6,200 nt of DNA, from positions 1 through 6,200 of the forward strand of contig CAZLLV010000551.1 in NCBI GenBank assembly GCA_964560325.1. Reading direction: 5' to 3'. The position numbers and the translations under genes were made by a program. This DNA is from CAZLLV01 sp964560325 (lineage in GTDB: Bacteria > Acidobacteriota > Thermoanaerobaculia > Multivoradales > DATKCC01). This document shows positions 1 to 5,905 of the stretch, piece by piece. Each line of letters begins with the position of its first letter. The stretch's first letter is position 1. A model generated the notes under the pieces. It did not search any database, was not told where the DNA came from, and saw only the letters and a list, made by a program, of their open reading frames with translations.

Positions 1-1638
1 GTCGGGGTGACCGGGAGCCCGGCGAGCGACGACCTCCTGGTCGAGGTGGCCAGTCTGTCGAAGAGCTTCGACGGCCCGACCACCGCGACCGGCGCCGCCG
101 TTTTGACCTTCACGATCGAGAACTTCGGCACCGACCCGCTCACCGGCCTCGCGTTCACCGACGACCTGTCGGCGACGCTCGCGGGCCTCACGGCGGTCGG
201 CCTGCCGATGAACGACGTGTGCGGTGCGGGCTCGACGATCAGCGGCAGCTCGTTCCTGACCTTCAGCGGCGGCAGTCTCGCCGCGGAGGAGAGCTGCACC
301 TTCGACGTGACCGTGCAGGTACCGGCGGGCGCCGCGCCGGGCAGCCACACCAACACGACGAGCGACCTCTCGTCCTCCGGCATCGCGATCGCGCTCGGGG
401 CGACCGACGACCTGGTGATCGAGCCGCCGCCGGGCTTCTCCAAGAGCTTCTCGCCGGCGACCGTCGGCGAGGGCGTGCCGAGCACGCTCGAGCTCACCAT
501 CGACAACACGGCGAGCGCCCTGGCCGCCACCGGCCTCGACTTCACCGACAACCTGCCGGCGGGCGTGGTGGTGGCGGCGACGCCGAACGCCTCGACCACC
601 TGCACCGGCGGCGCGATCACGGCGGTCGCGGGGAGCGGGACCGTCTCCTACACCGGCGGGAGCGTCGCGGCCGGGGCGAGCTGCACCGTCTCGGTCGACG
701 TGGTCGCCGACGCGATGGGTTCCTACGTCAACACCTCGGGTGAGCTGACCTCGTCGTCCGGCTCGAGCGGCACCGCGGCCTCGACGCTGACCGTACGCCC
801 GGCGCCGACGGTGACGAAGAGCTTCGCGCCCGACCTGATCGCGATCGGCGGCACGAGCACCGTGACGGTGACGATCGACAACACCGCCAACATGATCGAC
901 GCCACGAACGTCACGTTCATGGACGTTCTGCCGGCGGGCGTGGTGGTGGCGGCGACGCCGAACGCTTCGACCACCTGCACCGGCGGGACCGTCACGGCGG
1001 CGGCCGGGGCCGGCTCCTTCGGATACAGCGGCGGCACGGTTGCTGGCGGCACGAGCTGCACCGTCCAGGTCGACGTCACCGCGCCCGCCGCCGGCTCGTT
1101 CGAGAACATGGTGACGGTGAGTTCCTCGCTCGGCACGAGCGCGCCGGCGAGCGACACCCTGGAGGTCTCCGGGGCGCCGCTGGTCGACAAGGCGTTCAGC
1201 CCGGCCGTGATTCCGCTGAACGGGACGACGACCGTGGTGATCACGATCGACAACACGGCCAACCCGCTGCCGGCGACCGGCCTCTCCTTCACCGACACCC
1301 TGGAGGACGGGCTCTTGGTCGCCGATCCGGCCAACGCCTCGACCACCTGCACCGGCGGCGTGCTGACTGCGGTGCCGGGAGCCGGAGAGTTCAGCTACAC
1401 CGGCGGCTCGGTGGCCGCCGGCGCCTCGTGCGCGGTGATGGTCGAGGTGACGGCGACCGACCCCGGACCCGCGGACAACGTGGTGGTCGTCGACTCGTCG
1501 CTCGGCGAGAGCGCGGCGGCCTCGGCCGTCGTCCAGGTCGAGGCGTCGATCGCCGACATCCCGACCGCCGGCACCTGGGGTCTGCTGATGCTCGGGATGC
1601 TGCTCGCCGCGGGCGCCGTCTGGCGCCTGCGGCTGTAG
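1..1638 (+). CDS. Repeat-rich secreted surface protein with IPTL-CTERM sorting tail (5' end outside window)
   Basis: The frame is open from the first base and has no signal peptide, so the true start lies upstream; a GTG at 7 is not a credible start. About 545 residues are visible. They form four tandem beta-rich repeats of the DUF11 / 'conserved repeat domain' kind, whose S/D-K-x-F openings begin near 61, 442, 817 and 1189 (periods 127, 125 and 124 codons). Each repeat has a T-I-(D/E)-N strand, an F-x-D turn and one cysteine pair 25-27 residues apart (codons 220/295, 601/682, 976/1057, 1348/1429), probably disulfide-bonded outside the cytoplasm. The C-terminus has the three-part sorting layout: IPTAGTWG (1558-1581), a hydrophobic helix, and a short basic end (WRLRL). 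IPTLxxWG tails are known substrates of exosortase H. I infer an exported protein cleaved and anchored at the cell surface. Its ligand or role is unknown. It converges on the dehydrogenase gene with a 6-bp gap. Confidence 0.88.
   Translation, partial: VGVTGSPASDDLLVEVASLSKSFDGPTTATGAAVLTFTIENFGTDPLTGLAFTDDLSATLAGLTAVGLPMNDVCGAGSTISGSSFLTFSGGSLAAEESCTFDVTVQVPAGAAPGSHTNTTSDLSSSGIAIALGATDDLVIEPPPGFSKSFSPATVGEGVPSTLELTIDNTASALAATGLDFTDNLPAGVVVAATPNASTTCTGGAITAVAGSGTVSYTGGSVAAGASCTVSVDVVADAMGSYVNTSGELTSSSGSSGTAASTLTVRPAPTVTKSFAPDLIAIGGTSTVTVTIDNTANMIDATNVTFMDVLPAGVVVAATPNASTTCTGGTVTAAAGAGSFGYSGGTVAGGTSCTVQVDVTAPAAGSFENMVTVSSSLGTSAPASDTLEVSGAPLVDKAFSPAVIPLNGTTTVVITIDNTANPLPATGLSFTDTLEDGLLVADPANASTTCTGGVLTAVPGAGEFSYTGGSVAAGASCAVMVEVTATDPGPADNVVVVDSSLGESAAASAVVQVEASIADIPTAGTWGLLMLGMLLAAGAVWRLRL
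553..611 (+). repeat. 59-bp near-identical direct repeat, copy 1 (in repeat domain 2)
   Basis: This segment matches 928-986 at 58 of 59 bases. The only difference is a synonymous GCC/GCT change (591 versus 966). It encodes LPAGVVVAATPNASTTCTGG without its final base context, the region around the first cysteine of the domain. The last 26 bases (586-611) recur exactly at 1333-1358 in domain 4. Flanking codons have already diverged, which suggests recent local duplication or gene conversion between domains. Confidence 0.9.
928..986 (+). repeat. 59-bp near-identical direct repeat, copy 2 (in repeat domain 3)
   Basis: This is the second copy of the segment at 553-611, exactly 375 bp (125 codons) downstream and in the same reading frame. 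It differs by one synonymous base. The codons just before it differ from copy 1 (F-M-D-V here, F-T-D-N there), so identity stops sharply at the edge. Confidence 0.9.
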
Positions 1639-1652
1639 CGGCGGCTACCCGC
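1629..1652. terminator. Possible stem-loop at a convergent junction
   Basis: GTAGC (1635-1639) and GCTAC (1644-1648) form a perfect 5-bp stem around a GGCG loop. Four more pairs (GCGG 1629-1632 with CCGC 1649-1652) follow after a 2-base bulge. The arms contain the stop codons of the two convergent genes. There is no T-run on either side, so it is not a classical intrinsic terminator. Part of the symmetry arises simply because two TAG stops face each other. Confidence 0.3.
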
Positions 1653-2520
1653 GCTTGCGGCCGTCGGCGTCGTAGTCGTAGACGCCGCGGCCGACCTTCT
1701 TGCCGAGGCGGCCGGCGCGCACGTACTGGACCATCAGCCGGCTCGGGCGGTAGGCGTCGCCGAGCGACTCGTGCAGGTACTCGAGGATCGAGAGCCGCAC
1801 GTCGAGGCCGACCAGGTCGACCATCTCGAACGGCCCCATCGGGTGGTTGAGGCCGAGCTTCAGCGCGGTGTCGATGTCCTCGGCCGAGGCCACGCCCTCC
1901 TGGAGCATGCGAAAGGCCTCGTTGCCGATCAGCGCGTTGATCCGCGTGGTCACGAAGCCGGGCGCCTCGTTCACCGTCACCACCTTCTTTCCCATCGCGG
2001 TCGCGACGGTGGTGAGGGTCCGGAGCGTCTCGGTCGAGGTCTCCAGCCCCTTGACCAGCTCGACCAGCTTCATGATGTGGACCGGGTTGAAGAAGTGCAT
2101 CCCGGCGAAGCGGTCGGCGCGCTCGGTGGCCGCCGCCACCTCGGTGACCGAGAGGGCGGAGGTGTTGGTGGCGAAGAGCGCGTGGCCGGGCGCCGCGGCC
2201 TCGCACCGGGCGAAGAGATCCATCTTGAGCTTCGCGTCCTCGGGCACCGCCTCGATCACCAGGTCGGCGTCGGCGACCGCCTCCTCCAGGACGCCGTGGA
2301 GGGTCAGGCGCTCGAGCGCCGCCTCGGCGTCGCTCGCGTCCACCTTGCCGAGCGATATCCCCTTGTCGAGGTTCTTCTCGATCGTGCGGCGGGCGGCGGC
2401 GAGCACCTCCTCGCTCACGTCGGTCAGGCGCGTGCGGTAGCCGGCGAGGGCACAGACGTGGGCGATGCCGCGTCCCATGGTGCCGCCGCCGAGAACGGCG
2501 ATCGTCTCTACGTGGCTCAT
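1645..2520 (-). CDS. hbd: 3-hydroxyacyl-CoA (3-hydroxybutyryl-CoA) dehydrogenase
   Basis: The protein has 291 residues, the usual size of stand-alone 3-hydroxybutyryl-CoA dehydrogenases (Hbd/PaaH/MmgB). The family oxidises (S)-3-hydroxyacyl-CoA to 3-ketoacyl-CoA with NAD(P) in the cytoplasm, or the reverse, in beta-oxidation, butanoate or phenylacetate metabolism. The N-terminal Rossmann fold has GGGTMGRG (residues 11-18) and an acidic D34 at the end of strand 2. The catalytic residues are S121 (NTSAL), H142 (GMHFFNPV) and E154 (KLVELV). The C-terminal helical domain has NHPMGPFEMVDLVGLD (225-240) and ends in GRLGKKVGRGVYDY. The position of the usual active-site Asn (NR motif) is T192 (TTR), a variant I recall in some family members. 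The ATG start has GGGAG a few bases upstream. A longer frame reaching into the next gene is only a shadow. It is last in a three-gene unit, 50 bp after the ferritin-like gene. Substrate chain length cannot be read from the sequence. Confidence 0.95.
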   Translation of the reverse strand: MSHVETIAVLGGGTMGRGIAHVCALAGYRTRLTDVSEEVLAAARRTIEKNLDKGISLGKVDASDAEAALERLTLHGVLEEAVADADLVIEAVPEDAKLKMDLFARCEAAAPGHALFATNTSALSVTEVAAATERADRFAGMHFFNPVHIMKLVELVKGLETSTETLRTLTTVATAMGKKVVTVNEAPGFVTTRINALIGNEAFRMLQEGVASAEDIDTALKLGLNHPMGPFEMVDLVGLDVRLSILEYLHESLGDAYRPSRLMVQYVRAGRLGKKVGRGVYDYDADGRKRG

Positions 2521-2570
2521 GAAGCTCCCGAGGGGGGTCTGCGGTTCGTGGGAGTGCCTGGCCGGCGGGG

Positions 2571-3230
2571 TCAGGACACCGGGAGGGTGTCGAGCCCGGT
2601 CGACTTCTCGGCCAGGGTCTTCAGCTCGTCGGCGATCGCCAGGGTGGTGCGGACCGCCGCCGCCACCGCCTCCTGGGTTTCCGGGGTCGTCGCGTGGCGC
2701 TCCAGGAACCGGCGGCCCTCCTCGTGGTGGTGGACCTCTTCCGGCTGGATCACCTCTTCGTAGAGGCGCGCCGTCTCCTGGTCGCCGGCCGAGCGGCAGA
2801 AATCGATGAACTGGCGGTTCCGGACGCGGGCGATCGCCTCGCAGGTGAACGGCCCGGCGGCGGCGCGCTCGAGCGTCGTGCGCAGGCCGCGCAGGTAGTG
2901 GTAGAGCGGGCTGTAGCCGCCGGCCGCGGGGTGGACGGCGTCCGGATCGTGGCCGAGCTCGCGCAGCCGGTCCGAGATCATCTGGTAGTGCTTCATCTCG
3001 TCCCCGCACTGGAGGGCGAAGAGCATCTTGCCGTCGACCTCGTGGGTCTGGGGCATCCACGAGCCGGCGAGCTCCGCCGCCTCCATCTCGCTACGCAGGG
3101 CGAGCTTCAAGAGCGTCGGCACCTCGACCTCGCCGTCCGACTCCGCCTCCAGGATCTCGTCCTCCCCGAGCCGGGAGAACAGCTCTTCCATCTCGTCGAC
3201 CAGCCCCTGAACGAACTCGCGCGCCTCCAT
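2571..3230 (-). CDS. Ferritin-like di-iron protein of unknown function
   Basis: The protein has 219 residues, is mostly helical and has no signal peptide or membrane segment, so it is probably cytoplasmic. The ligand pattern of ferritin-like carboxylate-bridged di-iron proteins is visible: a Glu-rich first helix (E48, E50, E53 in LRSEMEAAELAG), E78-x-x-H81 in helix 2 (CGDEMKHYQM), a candidate E131 in helix 3, and E165-x-x-H168 in helix 4 (PEEVHHHEEG). Such proteins store iron, detoxify peroxide or act as oxygenases or desaturases. Nothing here decides among these, and ferroxidase-type storage is not shown. The start follows the upstream stop by 13 bp with no strong ribosome binding site, so it may be translated by coupling. 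An in-frame ATG at codon 14 is a possible alternative, but the upstream helix looks continuous with the protein. It lies between a DUF155-like gene and the dehydrogenase, which makes a role linked to acyl-CoA metabolism conceivable (inference). Confidence 0.82.
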   Translation of the reverse strand: MEAREFVQGLVDEMEELFSRLGEDEILEAESDGEVEVPTLLKLALRSEMEAAELAGSWMPQTHEVDGKMLFALQCGDEMKHYQMISDRLRELGHDPDAVHPAAGGYSPLYHYLRGLRTTLERAAAGPFTCEAIARVRNRQFIDFCRSAGDQETARLYEEVIQPEEVHHHEEGRRFLERHATTPETQEAVAAAVRTTLAIADELKTLAEKSTGLDTLPVS

Positions 3231-3243
3231 GCGGCGAAAGGTA

Positions 3244-4296
3244 TCAGAAGAAGGCCCGGACGACCTCGACCAGGACCAGGAACAGGATGCCCGCCTCGAG
3301 GATCTCCGCCCGGCGGGCGCCGCTCTCTCCGCTCACCATCGTGTAGACGTCGGTGAGCACCCGGAGCCGGGTCTCCATGGTCTCCGCCAGCTCGGTCGCG
3401 CCGTAGAGCGCCATCGCGCGGCGGTGGATCTTGGCGTAGAAGAGATCCTCCGTGATGGTGAGCGCGCCGTGGACGCGGCTGCGCACGTCGGTGATCTCGG
3501 CGTGGCGCTCCATCAGGCGGCGCAGAAGCGTCGCGTGGCCGAAGCCGAGGAAGCCGCGGAAGAAGCCGCGCCGGCGCGCGAGCGCCTGCGGCAGCGCCTC
3601 GAGCTCGCGGCGCAGGATGCGGTCGTAGTAGCCGAGCTCGATCAGCGACGCGTGCGCCAGCTCGACCAGGTCGGCCACGTCCCAGATGGCGTCGCGGTCG
3701 ACGATCAGTACCCGCTCGAAGCCGAGGACCGCGAGGTCGTCGCGGCTGTAGCCGAAGGCGTACTCGTGGAGGTCGCGGCGGACGGCGTCGGTGAGCTGGG
3801 CGCGCTCGCCGAGCACCAGCGCCGCGGTCTCCGGCCGGTCGAGGAGCGCCGGCGTGTCGAGCTCCGGCTCGGTGCCGCGCAGGTGGACGACCGCGAAGTC
3901 CTCCGCCAGCCGCTCCTCGGCCGGGTGGACGAGCGCCGGCGCGATCATCGCCTCCAGCCGGCCGATCCACTCGTCGAAGAAGGGAGCGAGCGCCCGGGTG
4001 TCGATCACCCGGTCGGCCTCGTCGTGGAGCGCTTGCCAGCTCAGCCGCTCCCCGAGATCGACCCGCCAGCGCAGGGCGCAGACGCCGAACTCGTAGATCC
4101 GCGCCGTCAGATGCCCGCGCCGCCCGTCCGCCGCCTGCTCCCCGAGATCGAGCGTCGCCGGCGGCCGCTCGAACTTCACCGCCCCGCCGCGCCCCCGGGT
4201 CAGCCGCAACCGCTCGACGTCGAGCTGCGAGAGATCGACCTCGTCGGCGAGGTCGAACAGGCGATAGACCGTGATCTGCGGCGACAGGACGAGCAT
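3244..4296 (-). CDS. RMD1/YagE (DUF155)-like protein with C-terminal membrane segment
   Basis: The protein has 350 residues. The N-terminal half is mixed alpha/beta and includes an ARIYEFGVCALRW strand (around residue 66), which resembles the 'phage-tail-like' FGxVVFW segment of DUF155 proteins. The C-terminal half is long and helical with many charged residues (about 205-320), ending in one hydrophobic segment (ILEAGILFLVLVEVVRAFF, 332-350) that runs to the last residue. This order is typical of the RMD1/DUF155 family, whose eukaryotic members are mitochondrial inner-membrane proteins and whose bacterial members are largely uncharacterised. The assignment rests on architecture and recalled motifs, so it is moderate. 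The ATG start is well supported by GGAGG (4304-4308 on the complement) 7 bases upstream. It is the first gene of the three-gene minus-strand unit, and its promoter must lie in or before the 84-bp divergent region shared with vapB. An alternative is a family-less tail-anchored protein. Confidence 0.75.
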   Translation of the reverse strand: MLVLSPQITVYRLFDLADEVDLSQLDVERLRLTRGRGGAVKFERPPATLDLGEQAADGRRGHLTARIYEFGVCALRWRVDLGERLSWQALHDEADRVIDTRALAPFFDEWIGRLEAMIAPALVHPAEERLAEDFAVVHLRGTEPELDTPALLDRPETAALVLGERAQLTDAVRRDLHEYAFGYSRDDLAVLGFERVLIVDRDAIWDVADLVELAHASLIELGYYDRILRRELEALPQALARRRGFFRGFLGFGHATLLRRLMERHAEITDVRSRVHGALTITEDLFYAKIHRRAMALYGATELAETMETRLRVLTDVYTMVSGESGARRAEILEAGILFLVLVEVVRAFF

Positions 4297-4330
4297 GGCG
4301 GGGCCTCCGGTGGGCCATCCTACCGGGGTG

Positions 4331-4360
4331 TTGGCGGCGCGGGTGGATCGCGGCTACAAT
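4331..4360 (+). promoter_or_regulatory. Sigma70-like promoter of vapBC
   Basis: A -35-like TTGGCG (4331-4336, four of six consensus bases) lies 18 bp before a -10-like TACAAT (4355-4360, five of six). TACAAT is the most AT-rich hexamer in a region of about 70% GC. A start about 7 bases downstream would place the ribosome binding site GGAGG (4367-4371) at the very 5' end of the message, giving a leader of only about 13 nt. Confidence 0.55.
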
Positions 4361-4367
4361 GGCCGCG
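4349..4367. promoter_or_regulatory. Inverted repeat over the vapBC -10 box, probable operator
   Basis: CGCGGC (4349-4354) and GCCGCG (4362-4367) form a perfect 6-bp inverted repeat separated by TACAATG, which contains the whole -10 hexamer. Phd- and VapB-type antitoxins are known to repress their own promoters through palindromes that overlap them, so this is the likely autoregulatory operator. The GC-rich arms could arise by chance in this genome, but the exact centring on the -10 box is notable. Confidence 0.45.
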
Positions 4368-4380
4368 GAGGATCGAGATC

Positions 4381-4668
4381 GTGACGACCGTCAACACCCG
4401 AAAGCTCAAGGACTCGCTCTCGGCCTATCTCCGGCGCGCCGAGTGCGGGGAGCGGATCGTCGTGACCCGAGGGAGCAAAGCGGTCGCGGCGATCGTTCCA
4501 TTCGATCAGGCGGAGGGTCTCGGCGAGGACGCTCGGCTGCGTCAGCTCGCCGCCCGCGACCTCGTGATCCTCCCCGAGCCGTCCTCGCAGCCTGACCGGT
4601 TCGCCGGCCGGCGCGTTCCTTCGCGCGGCCACTCGGCGGCCGCGATGGTGCTCGAGGATCGCCGGTGA
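4381..4668 (+). CDS. vapB: Type II antitoxin, Phd/YefM-type, partner of VapC
   Basis: The protein has 95 residues. It starts at GTG 4381 with GGAGG (4367-4371) 9 bases upstream. A longer open frame through 3229-4380 is a shadow of the minus-strand gene. The N-terminal part (residues 1-43) has the Phd/YefM fold signature, VNTRKLKDSLSAYLRR followed by GERIVVTRGSKAVAAIVP, which is the dimerising DNA-binding domain. The C-terminal half is flexible and basic-acidic, and ends in AAAMVLEDRR, resembling the VLEDRR end of antitoxins paired with PIN toxins. This part is expected to bind and block VapC. The stop overlaps the toxin start (GTGA), so the two are translationally coupled with the antitoxin first, the normal order. 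Autoregulation through the palindrome at 4349-4367 is inferred. Confidence 0.9.
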   Translation: MTTVNTRKLKDSLSAYLRRAECGERIVVTRGSKAVAAIVPFDQAEGLGEDARLRQLAARDLVILPEPSSQPDRFAGRRVPSRGHSAAAMVLEDRR

Positions 4669-5099
4669 TCCTCTTCGTCGATACGAGCGCTCTGGTCAAG
4701 CTGTACATCGACGAGAAGGGGAGCGAGGCAATGGCCGCGCGCGCCCGGGAGAGCCGTCTCGCCTCGTCCATCCTCGCCTACGCCGAGATCTACGCCACCT
4801 TCGCCCGCCGCCGGCGTGAGGACCTGCTCACGGAGGATGAACACTCCAGTTCGACAGACCGGTTCGAAAGGGATTGGCAGTCCGTGATCGTCGTGCCGAT
4901 GCGCCCCGAGGTCGCGCGCCGAGTGCCCGATCTGGTCGGGCGTCATCCGCTTCGCGGGGCCGACGCGGTCCACCTGGCGAGCGCCCTCTCACTCGCCGAG
5001 GCCGGCCTCGAGGTGACCTTCGCCGCCTCGGATGCGCGCCTGCTCGCCGCCACGGCGGGAGAGGGTCTGGAGATGTTCGATCCGGAGAGCGGGTCGTAG
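4665..5099 (+). CDS. vapC: VapC-type PIN-domain ribonuclease toxin
   Basis: The protein has 144 residues, a full-length PIN domain. All four acidic active-site positions are present: D6 (FVDTSALVKLY), E41 (AYAEIYATFAR), D100 (RGADAVHLASAL) and D123 (AASDARLLAA). These coordinate Mg2+/Mn2+ in the family, whose members cut RNA, often tRNA or rRNA, and stop growth when free of antitoxin. No truncation or frameshift is seen, so the toxin should be active. It starts at GTG 4665, overlapping the antitoxin stop by 4 bases. It ends only 4 bp from the convergent stop of the small membrane protein gene. The stretch around 4831-4885 is somewhat richer in A and T than the neighbouring genes, a weak hint of transfer. 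The RNA target cannot be predicted from the sequence. Confidence 0.95.
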   Translation: MILFVDTSALVKLYIDEKGSEAMAARARESRLASSILAYAEIYATFARRRREDLLTEDEHSSSTDRFERDWQSVIVVPMRPEVARRVPDLVGRHPLRGADAVHLASALSLAEAGLEVTFAASDARLLAATAGEGLEMFDPESGS

Positions 5100-5103
5100 G
5101 CGA

Positions 5104-5421
5104 TCACTCCACTTCCAGCTCCAGTCCGCCGATCGTCCGGGCGGCGAAGTTGTAGACCGCGGAGACGACGAGGCCGCCGAGGAAGCCCATGGCGCCGTAG
5201 AGGATCGGGAGGATGATGACGGCGCCGAGGCCGAAGATCAGGCCGAAGGCGGTGCCGAAGAGGGCTTCCGGGTTGCCGTTGGCGCTCTCGACGAGCGATC
5301 CGACGGCGATGCCGAGCACCGAGACGAGGGAGAAGATCAGGCCGAAGATCAGGCCGAGGGTGGCGTAGATCGTGCCCGTGATCTTCGCGAGGGACAGGAC
5401 GCGGATGCTCTTGACGATCAT
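5104..5421 (-). CDS. Small conserved membrane protein, DUF3566-like
   Basis: The protein has 105 residues. A short basic N-terminus (VKSIRVLSLAKITG) is followed by a hydrophobic span (about 14-42), a small polar loop (SANGNPEA), two closely spaced spans (about 54-72 and 73-92), and an acidic C-terminal end (GGLELEVE). Gly-rich segments (FGLIFGL, occurring twice, around 26-30 and 59-65) suggest tight helix packing. The pattern resembles small membrane proteins annotated as DUF3566 or as conserved hypotheticals, whose function is unknown. The ATG start has an excellent ribosome binding site, AAAGGAGA (5428-5435 on the complement), 6 bases upstream, which is the strongest in the window. It lies 73 bp after crcB on the same strand and may be co-transcribed or have its own promoter. 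It converges on vapC. Confidence 0.8.
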   Translation of the reverse strand: MIVKSIRVLSLAKITGTIYATLGLIFGLIFSLVSVLGIAVGSLVESANGNPEALFGTAFGLIFGLGAVIILPILYGAMGFLGGLVVSAVYNFAARTIGGLELEVE

Positions 5422-5494
5422 CGAGGGTCTCCTTTGCCCTCCTCATACGGCGGGGGCGGAAGGAAATTCGCTGCGGAGGGGACCGCTCGAAACT

Positions 5495-5905
5495 CTACAG
5501 CAGCCGGGTGAGGGCGAGGCCGGCCCAGGCGGCGGCGAGGCCGAGGACGACCTGGAGCCCGACGTTGGCGAGCGCCGGGGCGAGGGCGCCTAGCCGTGCG
5601 AGGTCGAGGGTCTCCCAGGCGAAGCTCGAGAAGGTGGTGAAGCCGCCGAGCAGGCCGACCAGGAGGAAGAGGCGCACACCGGTGCCGAGCCCGTGGCGCA
5701 ACTCGACCAGGCCGGCGATGATGCCGATCGCGAGGCAGCCGAGGACGTTGACCGCGAGGGTGCCGGCGGGGAAGCCGGCGGCCGGGGTCAGCCGCTGGAC
5801 CCAGCCGCCGAGCAGGTAGCGGAGGATCGCGCCCACGAAGCCTCCGGCGCCGACCCAGAGGAGGGCCCACGGCGGGGGCGGCACGGGCACCGGCGCCGGG
5901 CTCAC
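5495..5905 (-). CDS. crcB: Fluoride channel CrcB/FluC
   Basis: The protein has 136 residues and four hydrophobic segments, the size of a single FluC subunit. The family forms antiparallel dimers in the inner membrane that let fluoride leave the cell. Signature motifs are GGFVGAILRYLLG (21-33, with the TM1 Arg29), GTLAVNVLGCLAIG (48-61, pore Asn53), and GGFTTFSSF (87-95) with the phenylalanine box F92/F95 and the pore-lining Thr/Ser; N114 falls in the fourth helix. The GTG start overlaps the upstream stop as GTGA, implying coupling. The first 12 residues are a proline-rich extension (PAPVPVPPPP), and GTG codons 6 and 8 are alternative starts, so the exact N-terminus is uncertain. No fluoride riboswitch is visible, as the gene has no leader of its own. 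If one exists, it would precede the upstream gene outside the window. Confidence 0.96.
   Translation of the reverse strand: MSPAPVPVPPPPWALLWVGAGGFVGAILRYLLGGWVQRLTPAAGFPAGTLAVNVLGCLAIGIIAGLVELRHGLGTGVRLFLLVGLLGGFTTFSSFAWETLDLARLGALAPALANVGLQVVLGLAAAWAGLALTRLL

Noticed and set aside
723..1352. 209-codon minus-strand open frame inside the repeat protein
   Set aside because: It is antisense to a clearly coding repeat region and shows no recognisable domain. The repetitive look comes from the plus-strand repeats.
2521..3060. N-terminal extension of the dehydrogenase to 471 residues (possible fusion)
   Set aside because: The extra 180 residues are Arg/Pro/Gly-rich, lie out of frame over the ferritin-like gene, and the dehydrogenase has a complete Rossmann N-terminus with its own ribosome binding site at 2520.
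3107..4318. 403-codon minus-strand open frame overlapping the DUF155-like gene
   Set aside because: It is an Arg/Ala/Gly-rich shadow in another frame. The 3244-4296 frame has a good ribosome binding site and a plausible protein.
4317..4322. TAGGAT on the minus strand as a -10 box for the DUF155-like gene
   Set aside because: It matches only four of six bases and no -35-like hexamer is found at suitable spacing. The promoter of this unit is not resolved.
4345..4375. Direct repeat GGATCG (4345-4350 and 4370-4375) flanking the vapBC -10 region
   Set aside because: Six bases are too short to separate from chance in this sequence, and the inverted repeat explains the region better.
3229..4668. 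479-codon plus-strand open frame running into the antitoxin
   Set aside because: Only the last 95 codons (from GTG 4381) look like a real protein. The rest is low-complexity sequence antisense to the DUF155-like gene, a typical artefact of high GC content.
5422..5494. Terminator, promoter or fluoride riboswitch between crcB and the small membrane protein gene
   Set aside because: Apart from the strong ribosome binding site I see no stem followed by a T-run, no convincing -35/-10 pair, and no fluoride-riboswitch-like fold.
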